64,000 nucleotides of DNA from positions 1,140,568 through 1,204,567 of the forward strand of contig CAVXHI010000002.1 of the NCBI GenBank assembly GCA_963761655.1. The letters run 5' to 3'. Under the pieces are notes generated by a model that was not told the origin of the DNA, made no database searches, and saw only the letters and a program-made list of their open reading frames with translations. Positions within the stretch are counted from its first letter, which is position 1, and every line of letters starts with the position of its first letter. This DNA is from RYN-122 sp963761655. GTDB taxonomy: Bacteria; Actinomycetota; Actinomycetes; Mycobacteriales; SCTD01. The position numbers were made by a program, and so were the translations under genes. Shown one piece after another: positions 47,493 to 55,303 of the stretch.

Positions 47493-48637
47493 CGGCGCAC
47501 CCCGACCACCTCGCCGACGACGACCACGGCCGGCGGCCGGACGTCGGCGGCGTCGACGGCGGCGTCGGCGAGGGTGGTGACGACAGTGCGCTGGCCGGGC
47601 AGCGAGCCCTCCTGGACGACGGCCACGGGGGTCGACGGCGAGCGTCCGCCGGCGACGAGCGCCGCGCACACGGCTGCGAGCCGCTCGACCGCCATGAGCA
47701 GCAGCAGCGTGCCGCCGAGCCGGGCCAGGGCGTCCCAGTCGACGGTGCAGGCGTGGTCGCCCGGGGCCACGTGGGCGCTGACCACCGTGAAGCTCTGGTT
47801 GACCCCGCGGGCGGTGACCGGGATACCGGCCAGGGCAGGTGCGGCCAGGGCGGAGGTGACCCCGGGGACGACCTCGACGGCGATGCCGGCGTCGAGGCAG
47901 GCCCCCACCTCCTCGATACCGCGGGCGAACACGTGCACGTCGCCGCCCTTGAGCCGCACCACCCGCTGCCCGGCCTGCGCGCGCTCGACCAGCAGGTCGC
48001 AGATGTCCTCCTGCCGCCACCCGCCGGATGCCGACTTCCCGACCGTGACGACCTCGCCCGGCACCTCGACGTCGGGGGCGAGCCGGTCACGGACCACGAC
48101 GTCGGCGCCGGCGAGCAGCTGCCGCCCGCGGACGGTCAGCAGGCCCGGGTCGCCGGGTCCGCCTCCGACGAGGGCCACCGAGCCGACGCCGGGACGACGC
48201 CGACGCAGGTCGGGCGGCGAGGTCTGCAGCAGCAGCGCGACGGCGTCGCGGACCGCCGTCGAGCGGCGTGGGTCGCGGCCGGCGGTGACCGACACCGTGA
48301 CGTCGTCGGCCGTGGTGACGGCGGGAACCCACGCCGGGGAGCGGGCGGCGTCGTCGGCGCGGACGCACCAGACCCGGGCCGCCTCGCAGGCCGCGGCGAC
48401 CTCGTCGTCGATCACCCCCGTGCAGGCGTGGACCAGCCACGCCCCCTCGACGTCGGAGGCCGCGAACGGCCGGAGCACGACGTCGTCGGCGGCGAACCCG
48501 ACCTTGGGGGCGACCACCTGCACGCGTGCGCCGGCGGCCACGAGCGAGCGCACGCGCCGCTCGGCGACGGCTCCCCCACCGACCACCAGGACCTGCCGGC
48601 CGGCGACGTCGAGGTGCAGGGGGTAGCGGGGGCTCAC
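47489..48637 (-). CDS. cysG: Siroheme synthase: precorrin-2 dehydrogenase / uroporphyrinogen-III C-methyltransferase
   Basis: N-terminal NAD domain (YPLHLDVAGRQVLVVGGGAV, AERRVRSLVAAGARVQVVAP), then SUMT domain (VALVGGGPGDPGLLTVRGRQ, ADVVVRDRL, VVRLKGGDVHVFARGIEE, VVPGVTSALAAPALAGIPVT, RGVNQSFTVVSAHV). The chelatase function is supplied by the next gene. Start GTG 48637 (VSPRYPLHL); the frame upstream to 48667 would overlap the permease. It makes siroheme for sulfite reductase. 382 residues. Confidence 0.92.
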   Translation of the reverse strand: MSPRYPLHLDVAGRQVLVVGGGAVAERRVRSLVAAGARVQVVAPKVGFAADDVVLRPFAASDVEGAWLVHACTGVIDDEVAAACEAARVWCVRADDAARSPAWVPAVTTADDVTVSVTAGRDPRRSTAVRDAVALLLQTSPPDLRRRRPGVGSVALVGGGPGDPGLLTVRGRQLLAGADVVVRDRLAPDVEVPGEVVTVGKSASGGWRQEDICDLLVERAQAGQRVVRLKGGDVHVFARGIEEVGACLDAGIAVEVVPGVTSALAAPALAGIPVTARGVNQSFTVVSAHVAPGDHACTVDWDALARLGGTLLLLMAVERLAAVCAALVAGGRSPSTPVAVVQEGSLPGQRTVVTTLADAAVDAADVRPPAVVVVGEVVGVRR

Positions 48638-48650
48638 GCGGCCCAGTCTG

Positions 48651-49457
48651 TCAGCGCCGCGCGGCACCGAGGCCGCGACGGTGCAGCACCCGGCGCTCCA
48701 CCGGCGCGAATACCAGCAGCTCCACGGCGATCCCCACGGCCAGGATGCCCAGGATGCCCGCGAAGACCGCGCTCATGTCGGACGTGAAGCGGCCGGCATC
48801 GAGCAGCTGGCCCAGGCCCTCGCCGAGCTCGGGCGAGCTGACGATGAGCTCGGCCGCCATGAGGGAGCGCCAGGAGAACGCCCATCCCTGGCGCAGCCCC
48901 CCCACGTAGCCGGGCAGCGCCGCGGGCAGCAGCACGAAGCGGGCCTGCTGCAGCCCCGTGGCGCCGAGCACCTGGCCCACCCGGGAGTAGATCGGCGGCA
49001 CCTGCGCGATGCCGCTGACCATGCCGTTCGCGATCGACGGCACGGCGCCCAGCAGGACCACGGTGTAGATCGCGGTGTTGCCGATCCCGAAGAAGATGAT
49101 GGCTGCGGGCACCCAGGCGACCGACGGCAGGCTCTGCAGGCCGCTGACGAACGGGCCGATCCCGCGCCGCACGATGCGCACCTGCGCCATGAGCAGGCCG
49201 AGCGGTGTCCCGACGGCGAGGGCGACCAGGAAGCCCGTGCCGCCGCGGGTCAGGCTGGTGCGCATGGCATCGACCAGGCGACCGCTCTGCAGCTGGTCCA
49301 GCAGCGTCAGCCCGACGTCGGCCGGCGAGGGCAGGGCGTAGGTGGGCTTGAGCCCGGCCCGGTAGGACAGCTCCCAGACCAGCAGGAACAGGCCGAAGAA
49401 GACCACCGGCGGCCACAGCCCGCTCCAGGTCCGGCGCAGCGGGGAGTCCGCGCGCAC
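48651..49457 (-). CDS. ABC transporter permease, SsuC/TauC type
   Basis: Six-helix permease: WPPVVFFGLFLLVWELSYRA, TGFLVALAVGTPLGLLMAQV, FVSGLQSLPSVAWVPAAIIF, IYTVVLLGAVPSIANGMVSG, the EAA-like loop VLGATGLQQARFVLLPAALP, GWAFSWRSLMAAELIVSS, AGILGILAVGIAVELLVF. The frame extends upstream of 49457 without stop into an acidic segment (AAERDDLASLEAGLDALDAE), so the true start may lie nearer the ssuB stop at 49540. Works with the ATPase and lipoprotein next to it to import a sulfonate, taurine or related oxyanion. Confidence 0.9.
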   Translation of the reverse strand: MRADSPLRRTWSGLWPPVVFFGLFLLVWELSYRAGLKPTYALPSPADVGLTLLDQLQSGRLVDAMRTSLTRGGTGFLVALAVGTPLGLLMAQVRIVRRGIGPFVSGLQSLPSVAWVPAAIIFFGIGNTAIYTVVLLGAVPSIANGMVSGIAQVPPIYSRVGQVLGATGLQQARFVLLPAALPGYVGGLRQGWAFSWRSLMAAELIVSSPELGEGLGQLLDAGRFTSDMSAVFAGILGILAVGIAVELLVFAPVERRVLHRRGLGAARR

Positions 49458-49539
49458 CTGCTCGGCATCGAGGGCGTCGAGCCCGGCCTCGAGGGAGGCG
49501 AGGTCGTCGCGCTCGGCCGCCTCGACCGGTGCGGTGCGG

Positions 49540-50334
49540 TCACGACTGACCGCCGTGGCGGCGGATCTCGGTGCGGAGGTCGTCGGTGATGTCCACCGAC
49601 ATCCGGGCCACCTCGGGCGACTCGATCCGGCGCGGGTGGCCGTAGGGCACCGGGTACTCCCGGGCGACGCGGCCGGGCCGCGACGACAGCAGCACGACGC
49701 GGTCCCCGAGCCGGACGGCCTCGCGGACGTTGTGGGTGACGAACAGCACGGTGAGGTCCTGGCTCTCGCGCAGCCGGACCAGCTCCTCGTGCAGCACGTC
49801 GCGGGTGATGGCGTCCAGCGCCGCGAAGGGCTCGTCCATGAGCAGGACCGGGCTGTCCTGGGCCAGCGCCCGGGCCATCGCCACCCGCTGCCGCATGCCG
49901 CCGGAGAGCTCGTGCACGCGCTTGCCGCCGGCGTCCTTGAGGCGGACCAGGCCGAGCAGGTCCGCGGCCCGCGCCCGCCGTTCCCGCTTGCCCACCCCGC
50001 GCAGCCGCAGCGCGAGCTCGACGTTCTGCGCCGCCGTCAGCCACGGGAACAGAGCCGGCTCCTGGAACATCAGCGCCGGGCGCGCGCCCCCCACCTCCAC
50101 GGTGCCGGACGTCGGCCGGTCCAGCCCGGCGACCAGGTTGAGCAGCGTCGACTTGCCGCACCCGGAGGCGCCGAGCAGGCAGACGAACTCCCCCGGTGCG
50201 ACGTCGAGGCTGACGTCGTCGAGCACGTTGGGCCCGTCGCCGAAGCGCTTGACGACGTGCGAGACGCGGACGGCCGACGGCGCACCGGTCGCCGGGCCGG
50301 GTGCCTGCTGGAGCTGCTGCTGGAGCACGGTCAT
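49540..50334 (-). CDS. ABC transporter ATPase, SsuB/TauB type
   Basis: 264 residues: LDDVSLDVAPGEFVCLLGAS, Walker A GASGCGKSTLLNLVAG, Q-loop ALMFQEPALFPWLTAAQNVE, signature HELSGGMRQRVAMARALAQD, Walker B PVLLMDEPFAALDAITRDVL and H-loop VLFVTHNVREAVRLGDRVVL. ATG 50334 overlaps the stop of the binding protein. Nitrate/sulfonate/taurine family. Confidence 0.93.
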   Translation of the reverse strand: MTVLQQQLQQAPGPATGAPSAVRVSHVVKRFGDGPNVLDDVSLDVAPGEFVCLLGASGCGKSTLLNLVAGLDRPTSGTVEVGGARPALMFQEPALFPWLTAAQNVELALRLRGVGKRERRARAADLLGLVRLKDAGGKRVHELSGGMRQRVAMARALAQDSPVLLMDEPFAALDAITRDVLHEELVRLRESQDLTVLFVTHNVREAVRLGDRVVLLSSRPGRVAREYPVPYGHPRRIESPEVARMSVDITDDLRTEIRRHGGQS

Positions 50335-51499
50335 GGCTCAGCCCTTCGCGGTAGTGGGAGACGGGACGGAGGTAGCGGGAGACGGGGACGGAGGTGGTGG
50401 GAGACGGGACGGAGGTGGTGGGAGTGCTGGCCGGCCCTGCCGGGCCGAGCCCGGCGTCGTCGACGGGGCGCCCGAGCACCTCGCGCAGCAGCGTCAGGTC
50501 GTAGAGGCCGCGCAGGTCCCCGCGGGGAACCAGGCCGGTGGCGAACGCGTGCTCGGCGCTGGTCTGCAGCGTCCCGGCGAGCGGGTCCTCGGTGAGGGAG
50601 ATCGCGCGGACGGCCCGGTCGAGGACGGCCGGGGGCAGCGCCGTGCCGGTGAGGGCGCTGAGCTGCTCGCCGAGGACCGCCGTGCCCGCCGGGAGGTCGG
50701 CGGCGAGGGCGGCGTTCGCCGCCACCTCGCCCTGCAGGAGGGCTCGCACGGTGGCGGGGTGCTCCTGCAGGTACGCCGTCCGGACCACGAGCTGGGTCGT
50801 GACGAAGGCGCCCTCCGGCCACAGGGAGGCCTCGTCGACCAGGACGGAGCCGCCGCCCTCGAGCACCAGGCGGGAGGCCCAGGGCTCGGGCACCCACGCT
50901 CCGGCGATCCGCCCGGCCTGGAACTCCTGCAGGGTCTGCGCGTTGTCCTGCGCCCGGATGGTGACCTCTCCGGCGCCCGCCTCGTCGACGGGCAGCCCCT
51001 GGCCCGCCAGCCAGGTGCGCAGGGCGACGTCCTGGGTGCCCCCGGTCTGCGGGCTCGCGACGATGGCGCCGCGCAGCTGGCGGGGAGTGCTGATGCCCTT
51101 CGCGACGACGAGCGAGGCCCCGCCGGACGTGGCTCCGGCGACGACGCGGAGGCCCTGGCCGCCACTGCGCAGGAAGCCGTTGACGGCCGGCGTCGGGCCG
51201 AGGAAGGCGGCGTCGAGGCTGCCCGCGAACAGCGCCTCGACCGCCGCGGGGCCGGCGTTGAACACCTGGGTCCGGAGCCGGGTGGGGCTCAGCGTCCTGG
51301 CGAAGGTCCCCGTCCCGACGCCGTAGACCGCCCCCGCATGGGTGACGTTCGCGAAGTAGCCCAGCCGCAGCTCGGCGGCCGGACCGAGGTCGGCGCGCGC
51401 CGGGGCGGCCAGGGCGGCCTGCGTGCGGTCCGTGGTGGCGCAGGCGGACATCAGGACGACGGCGGACAGGGCGAGGACAGCACTGCGCAGGGCTCTCAT
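50331..51499 (-). CDS. ABC transporter substrate-binding lipoprotein, SsuA type (frameshift in C-terminal repeat)
   Basis: Lipoprotein signal AVLALSAVVLMSACATTD (lipobox MSAC). NMT1/SsuA-like fold: LRLGYFANVTHAGAVYGVGT, FNAGPAAVEALFAGSLDAAF, LGPTPAVNGFLRSGGQG, VVAGATSGGASLVVAKGIST, PRQLRGAIVASPQTGGTQDV, AGAWVPEPWASRLVLEGGGS, TTQLVVRTAYLQEHPATVRA. The C-terminus runs into a heptapeptide Pro/Ser/Thr repeat. The extra G in its second unit (about 50385) shifts the frame; corrected, it ends at 50333-50331 and overlaps the ATPase ATG. Substrate likely an organosulfonate, by context. Confidence 0.9.
50351..50414. repeat. 21-bp coding minisatellite in the 3' end of the binding-protein gene
   Basis: Units at 50351-50371, 50372-50393 and 50394-50414 match GTGGTGGGAGACGGGACGGAG (minor changes); a fourth, partial unit follows. 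21 bp equals seven codons and encodes a Pro/Thr/Ser/Val repeat. The middle unit is 22 bp through one extra G, which by itself breaks the reading frame. Confidence 0.85.
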
Positions 51500-51535
51500 G
51501 GAGCGGGGACGTGCCTTCCGGGATCGACGAACGAG

Positions 51536-51661
51536 CTAGGAGAGCGGAACGAGCTCTTCCCGACATCGCGATCCGGGGCGGCAGGAGTCGACGCACCAGC
51601 CGACCCACGGCGTACGACCCCAGCCCTCGACCGTGGCGGACGTGCGCACGGCGGGGGTCAC
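51536..51661 (-). CDS. Putative leaderless cysteine-rich upstream ORF of the Ssu-like operon
   Basis: 41 codons from GTG 51661 to TAG 51538-51536, 36 bases before the lipoprotein start. Near its end the peptide reads GWCVDSCRPGSRC: three cysteines in nine residues, in a genome where Cys is rare. The GTG begins exactly six bases after the putative -10 CAGACT, so the transcript would start at or within a base of the GTG. It lacks the HVDL motif of the cysC/sir leaders. I infer a Cys-tRNA-sensing leader like the polycysteine leaderless ORFs described in mycobacteria; not proven. Confidence 0.5.
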   Translation of the reverse strand: MTPAVRTSATVEGWGRTPWVGWCVDSCRPGSRCREELVPLS

Positions 51662-51667
51662 CCGCAC

Positions 51668-51696
51668 AGTCTGCAGTTCCTGAGCGGCTGAGTCAA
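51668..51696 (-). promoter_or_regulatory. Putative promoter of the Ssu-like operon
   Basis: -35 TTGACT (51696-51691), 17-base spacer, -10 CAGACT (51673-51668), then GTGCGG and the uORF GTG at 51661. It lies in the 207-base divergent gap shared with the Rrf2 regulator gene, which could control both directions. Confidence 0.55.
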
Positions 51697-51724
51697 CAAT
51701 GGCCCCGTGTGGTGGGGTGACCCC

Positions 51725-52228
51725 GTGCAGGTGTCGGCGAAGAGCGACTACGCGCTGCGGGCGCTCTGCGTGCTCGCGACCCACGAGAGCCACGGCTGCA
51801 GCGTCAAGGCGGCCGACCTCGCCGCCGCCCAGGGCATCCCCCGGACCTTCCTGGACCAGATCCTGGTCGACCTGCGCCGCGCCGGGATCGTCGAGAGCGT
51901 GCGCGGCCCGTCCGGCGGGCACCGGCTGGCGCGGCCGCCCTATGCGGTCACCGTCGCCGACGTCGTCCGGGTCTGCGACGGACCTCTGGCGCTCGTCCAC
52001 GGCCACCGTCCGGAGGAGCTCGCCTACGACGGTCCGGCCGCGCGCATGCAGGACGTCTGGGTCGCCGTCCGGGCCGGTCTGCGCCAGGTGCTCGAGCACA
52101 CGACGCTGGAGCAGGTGGTGCAGGGACGGTTGCCGCCACAGGTCACGGACCTGTCCGGCGACGCGCGCAGCTGGACCAGCGTCTGGCCCCGGCCCGGTGA
52201 GGGCTCCGGCCAGGTCGAGCACGCGTGA
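51725..52228 (+). CDS. Rrf2 family transcriptional regulator
   Basis: 167 residues from GTG 51725 (an in-frame GTG at 51707 is possible): VSAKSDYALRALCVLATHES, VKAADLAAAQGIPRTFLDQI (recognition helix region), LVDLRRAGIVESVRGPSGGH and RLARPPYAVTVADVVRVCDG. The three-cysteine cluster of IscR/NsrR/RsrR is absent, so it is not an Fe-S sensor of that type. CymR-like Rrf2 proteins without cysteines control sulfur genes. Divergent from the Ssu-like operon and convergent with cysN (8 bases apart). I infer a sulfur-status regulator. Confidence 0.88.
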   Translation: MQVSAKSDYALRALCVLATHESHGCSVKAADLAAAQGIPRTFLDQILVDLRRAGIVESVRGPSGGHRLARPPYAVTVADVVRVCDGPLALVHGHRPEELAYDGPAARMQDVWVAVRAGLRQVLEHTTLEQVVQGRLPPQVTDLSGDARSWTSVWPRPGEGSGQVEHA

Positions 52229-52235
52229 CGGACCC

Positions 52236-53486
52236 TCAGGCCACCATGCCCGCGCCGACGGTGGCGCCGGTGGCCTCGTCGATGAGCAGGAAGGCTCCCG
52301 TGCGGCGGTCGACGGCGTAGGCGTCCACCACCAGGGGCTGCGCGGTGCGCACGGTCACGCGGCCGATGTCGTTCAGCTGCAGCTGCCCGACCGGCTCATG
52401 GTCGAGGGTGGTCACGTCGAGCCGGTCCTGCACAGCACCCACCACGGCCTTGACGGTGCGCGTCGTGTGCTTGACCAGCAGACGCCGGCCCGCGACCAGC
52501 GGCGCGTCCGCCATCCAGCAGACGGTGGCCTCGAAGGTCGAGACGGGGGTGGGGGCGTCCTCGGCCGCGGCGAGCAGGTCGCCCCGGCTGACGTCCACCT
52601 CGTCGGCCAGCCGGATCGTGACCGCCTGGCCGGGCAGCGCCTGGGCCAGCTCGCCGTCGAAGGTGTCGATGCCGGCGACCGTCGTGGTGCGGCCGCCCGG
52701 CAGGACGACCACGGCGTCGCCGGGACGCAGCCGCCCGGCCGCCAAGGTGCCGGCGTAGCCGCGGTAGTCCGGGCGCTCGGTCGACATCGGGCGCAGGACG
52801 TACTGCACCGGGAAGCGGGCGCTGCGCGCATGGGCCTCGTCACGCACGACGTCGACCTGCTCGAGGTGGGCCAGCAGGGTGGGGCCGTCGTACCAGGGGG
52901 TGGACGCGGAGCGGTCGACGACGTTGTCGCCGTGCAGCGCCGACAGGGGCACGGCCGTGACGTCGGGCAGGTCCAGGTGGAGGTCGTCCGCGAACTGCGC
53001 GAAGTCGGCGACGATCCGGTCGAAGACGGCCTGGTCCCAGCCGACGAGGTCCATCTTGTTCACCGCGAGCACCAGGTGCGGCACCCGCAGCAGCGCCGAC
53101 AGCGAGGCGTGCCGGCGGGTCTGCTCGATGACCCCCTTGCGGGCGTCGACCAGCACCAGGGCGAGGTCGGCCGTGGAGGCGCCGGTGACCATGTTGCGCG
53201 TGTACTGCACGTGTCCGGGGGTGTCGGCCACGATGAACGAGCGGACCGGGGTGGAGAAGTACCGGTACGCGACGTCGATCGTGATGCCCTGCTCGCGCTC
53301 GGCCCGCAGGCCGTCGGTCAGCAGCGCCAGGTTGGTGTAGTCGTCGCCGCGGTCGGCGGACGTGCGCTCGACGCTCTCGAGCTGGTCGGCGAACACGCTC
53401 TTGCTGTCGTAGAGCAGCCGGCCGATGAGGGTCGACTTGCCGTCGTCGACCGAGCCGGCGGTGGCGAAGCGCAGCAGGTCCGACAT
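52236..53486 (-). CDS. cysN: Sulfate adenylyltransferase subunit 1 (GTPase)
   Basis: GTP-driven partner of CysD making APS from sulfate and ATP. 416 residues: FATAGSVDDGKSTLIGRLLY (P-loop), AEREQGITIDVAYRYFSTPV, FIVADTPGHVQYTRNMVTGA (G3), VLAVNKMDLVGWDQ (G4), then EF-Tu-like beta-barrels (PVQYVLRPMSTERPDYRGYA). No CysC domain is fused; a separate cysC is upstream. Its ATG overlaps the cysD stop (TGATG). Confidence 0.95.
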   Translation of the reverse strand: MSDLLRFATAGSVDDGKSTLIGRLLYDSKSVFADQLESVERTSADRGDDYTNLALLTDGLRAEREQGITIDVAYRYFSTPVRSFIVADTPGHVQYTRNMVTGASTADLALVLVDARKGVIEQTRRHASLSALLRVPHLVLAVNKMDLVGWDQAVFDRIVADFAQFADDLHLDLPDVTAVPLSALHGDNVVDRSASTPWYDGPTLLAHLEQVDVVRDEAHARSARFPVQYVLRPMSTERPDYRGYAGTLAAGRLRPGDAVVVLPGGRTTTVAGIDTFDGELAQALPGQAVTIRLADEVDVSRGDLLAAAEDAPTPVSTFEATVCWMADAPLVAGRRLLVKHTTRTVKAVVGAVQDRLDVTTLDHEPVGQLQLNDIGRVTVRTAQPLVVDAYAVDRRTGAFLLIDEATGATVGAGMVA

Positions 53487-54391
53487 CAGAAGTACCCCTC
53501 CTTCTTGCGGTCCTCCATGGCGGCCTCGCTGGCCCGGTCGTCGGCCCGGGTGGCGCCGCGCTCGGTGATCCGGGTGCCGGCCACCTCCGTCCACGACCTC
53601 CTCCGGCGTGCGCGCCGGGCTGGCGACGGCGCCGGTGCAGGACGCGTCACCGACCGTCCGGTAGCGCACCGTGCGGGTGCTGACACGGTCTCGCCCTCGC
53701 GCGGCGGCGAGACGGGGGTGACCCCGAGGATCATGCCGTCGCGCTCGAACACCTCGCGCTCGTGCGCGTAGTAGAGCGACGGCACCTCGATGCCCTCGCG
53801 GGCGATGTAGCGCCAGACGTCGAGCTCGGTCCAGTTGCTCAGCGGGAACACCCGGATGTGCTCGCCCGGGTTGTGCCGGCCGTTGTAGAGGTCCCAGAGC
53901 TCGGGGCGCTGGTTCTTCGGGTCCCACTGGCCGAACGCGTCACGGAAGGAGAAGAAGCGCTCCTTGGCGCGGGCCTTCTCCTCGTCGCGCCGGGCACCGC
54001 CGAAGACCGCGTCGTAGCGGCCCTCCTCGATGGCGCGCAGCAGGGTGGTCGTCTGCAGCGGGTTGCGCAGGCCCCCCGGGACCTCGACGACGCGGCCGGC
54101 GTCGATGTCGTCCTGGACGCTGGCGACCACGAGCCGGGCCTGCAGCTCGCTCGGCCCGGCGGTCGCGGAAGGCCAGCACCTCGTCGAAGTTGTGGCCGGT
54201 GTCGACGTGCACCAGCGGGAACGGCAGGCGGGCCGGCCAGAACGCCTTCTGCGCCAGGCGCAGCATGACGATCGAGTCCTTGCCGCCGGAGAACAGCAGC
54301 GCCGGGCGCTCGAACTCGGCGGCGACCTCGCGCATGACGTGGATGCTCTCGGCCTCCAGCACGTCGAGCTGGTCCAGGGCCTCCCGGCCGG

Positions 54392-54395
<4 letters not shown>
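53486..54395 (-). CDS. cysD: Sulfate adenylyltransferase subunit 2 (two frameshifts)
   Basis: PP-loop ATP sulfurylase catalytic subunit. From ATG 54395: LDVLEAESIHVMREVAAEFE, RPALLFSGGKDSIVMLRLAQ (SGGKDS), PFPLVHVDTGHNFDEVLAFR; a break near 54150; QDDIDAGRVVEVPGGLRNPL, AVFGGARRDEEKARAKERFF, WDLYNGRHNPGEHIRVFPLS, NWTELDVWRYIAREGIEVPS; a break near 53600; tail MEDRKKEGYF. The longer frame to 54470 is the C-terminus of cysC. Start chosen because its ATGA overlaps the expected cysC stop. Confidence 0.92.
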
Positions 54396-54977
<582 letters not shown>

Positions 54978-55020
54978 ACGTGTCCTCCGGGACGGGCGTG
55001 GAGCGGGTGAGCGGGGCAGG

Positions 55021-55104
55021 TCAGCGGGTCGGGAGACAGACCGCGCTCGACGTGCGCAGGAGGTCGACGTGCAGCCGCGCCACCAGTGCCGGACCGTCGC
55101 TCAC
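55021..55104 (-). CDS. Putative leader peptide of the cysC-cysD-cysN operon
   Basis: 27 codons from GTG 55104 to TGA 55023-55021, ending 44 bases before cysC. The peptide contains RLHVDLLRTSSAVC followed by four residues and the stop. It shares R-x-H-V-D-L-x-R-x-S-S-A-x-C with the divergent leader at 55184. Small ORFs with a related HxDLxRVxxxxC pattern are annotated as putative leader peptides in Streptomyces genomes, as far as I recall. GTG lies six bases after CACGCT (-10, 55116-55111), implying a leaderless transcript. Too short and regular to be chance given the paired copy. Confidence 0.75.
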   Translation of the reverse strand: MSDGPALVARLHVDLLRTSSAVCLPTR

Positions 55105-55183
55105 CCGATCAGCGTGCCACGTCGCGGACTCGCCCCGTCCGCGACCGGCGGCCCGCCCCCGCCCGGCGTGGCAGGCTGACCCC
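55105..55183. promoter_or_regulatory. Divergent promoters of cysC and sir with matching -10/leaderless architecture
   Basis: Minus strand: GTGGCACGCTGA then TCGG and GTG 55104. Plus strand: GTGGCAGGCTGA then CCCC and GTG 55184. The two 12-base blocks differ at one position and both put the GTG six bases after the -10 hexamer (CACGCT 55116-55111; CAGGCT 55172-55177). Neither has a good -35 hexamer, which suggests an activator or an extended -10 promoter. Confidence 0.65.
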
Positions 55184-55259
55184 GTGGGAACTCCTGCTGA
55201 CGTCGCGTCGACACGTCGACCTGCAGCGCGTCAGCAGTGCCCTCTGTCGCCTGGGCTGA
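55184..55259 (+). CDS. Putative leader peptide of the sulfite reductase operon (one-base frame correction needed)
   Basis: The frame ending at TGA 55257-55259 encodes LLLTSRRHVDLQRVSSALC, then RLG and stop, 44 bases before the sir ATG. It matches the divergent leader (RHVDLQRVSSALC against RLHVDLLRTSSAVC). No ATG/GTG is in that frame, but GTG 55184 would be if the GGG run at 55186-55188 had one G fewer, the same +1 error common nearby. The GTG sits six bases after CAGGCT. I infer a translated attenuator sensing cysteine or ribosome stalling at the C-terminal Cys. Confidence 0.7.
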
Positions 55260-55303
55260 GTCCCACCGCCGTCCTGCACTTCCCCCCACCCCAGGAGACA
55301 GCC

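Noticed and set aside
49307..51499. 730-residue fusion of binding protein with ATPase antisense-like sequence
   Set aside because: The extra G in the 21-bp repeat prevents the normal stop; the rest is out-of-frame reading of the ATPase gene.
54978..55303. SAM or other metabolite riboswitch in the cys/sir gap
   Set aside because: No SAM-I/SAM-II core motifs are visible, and the predicted transcripts are leaderless over the short ORFs, leaving little untranslated RNA before them.
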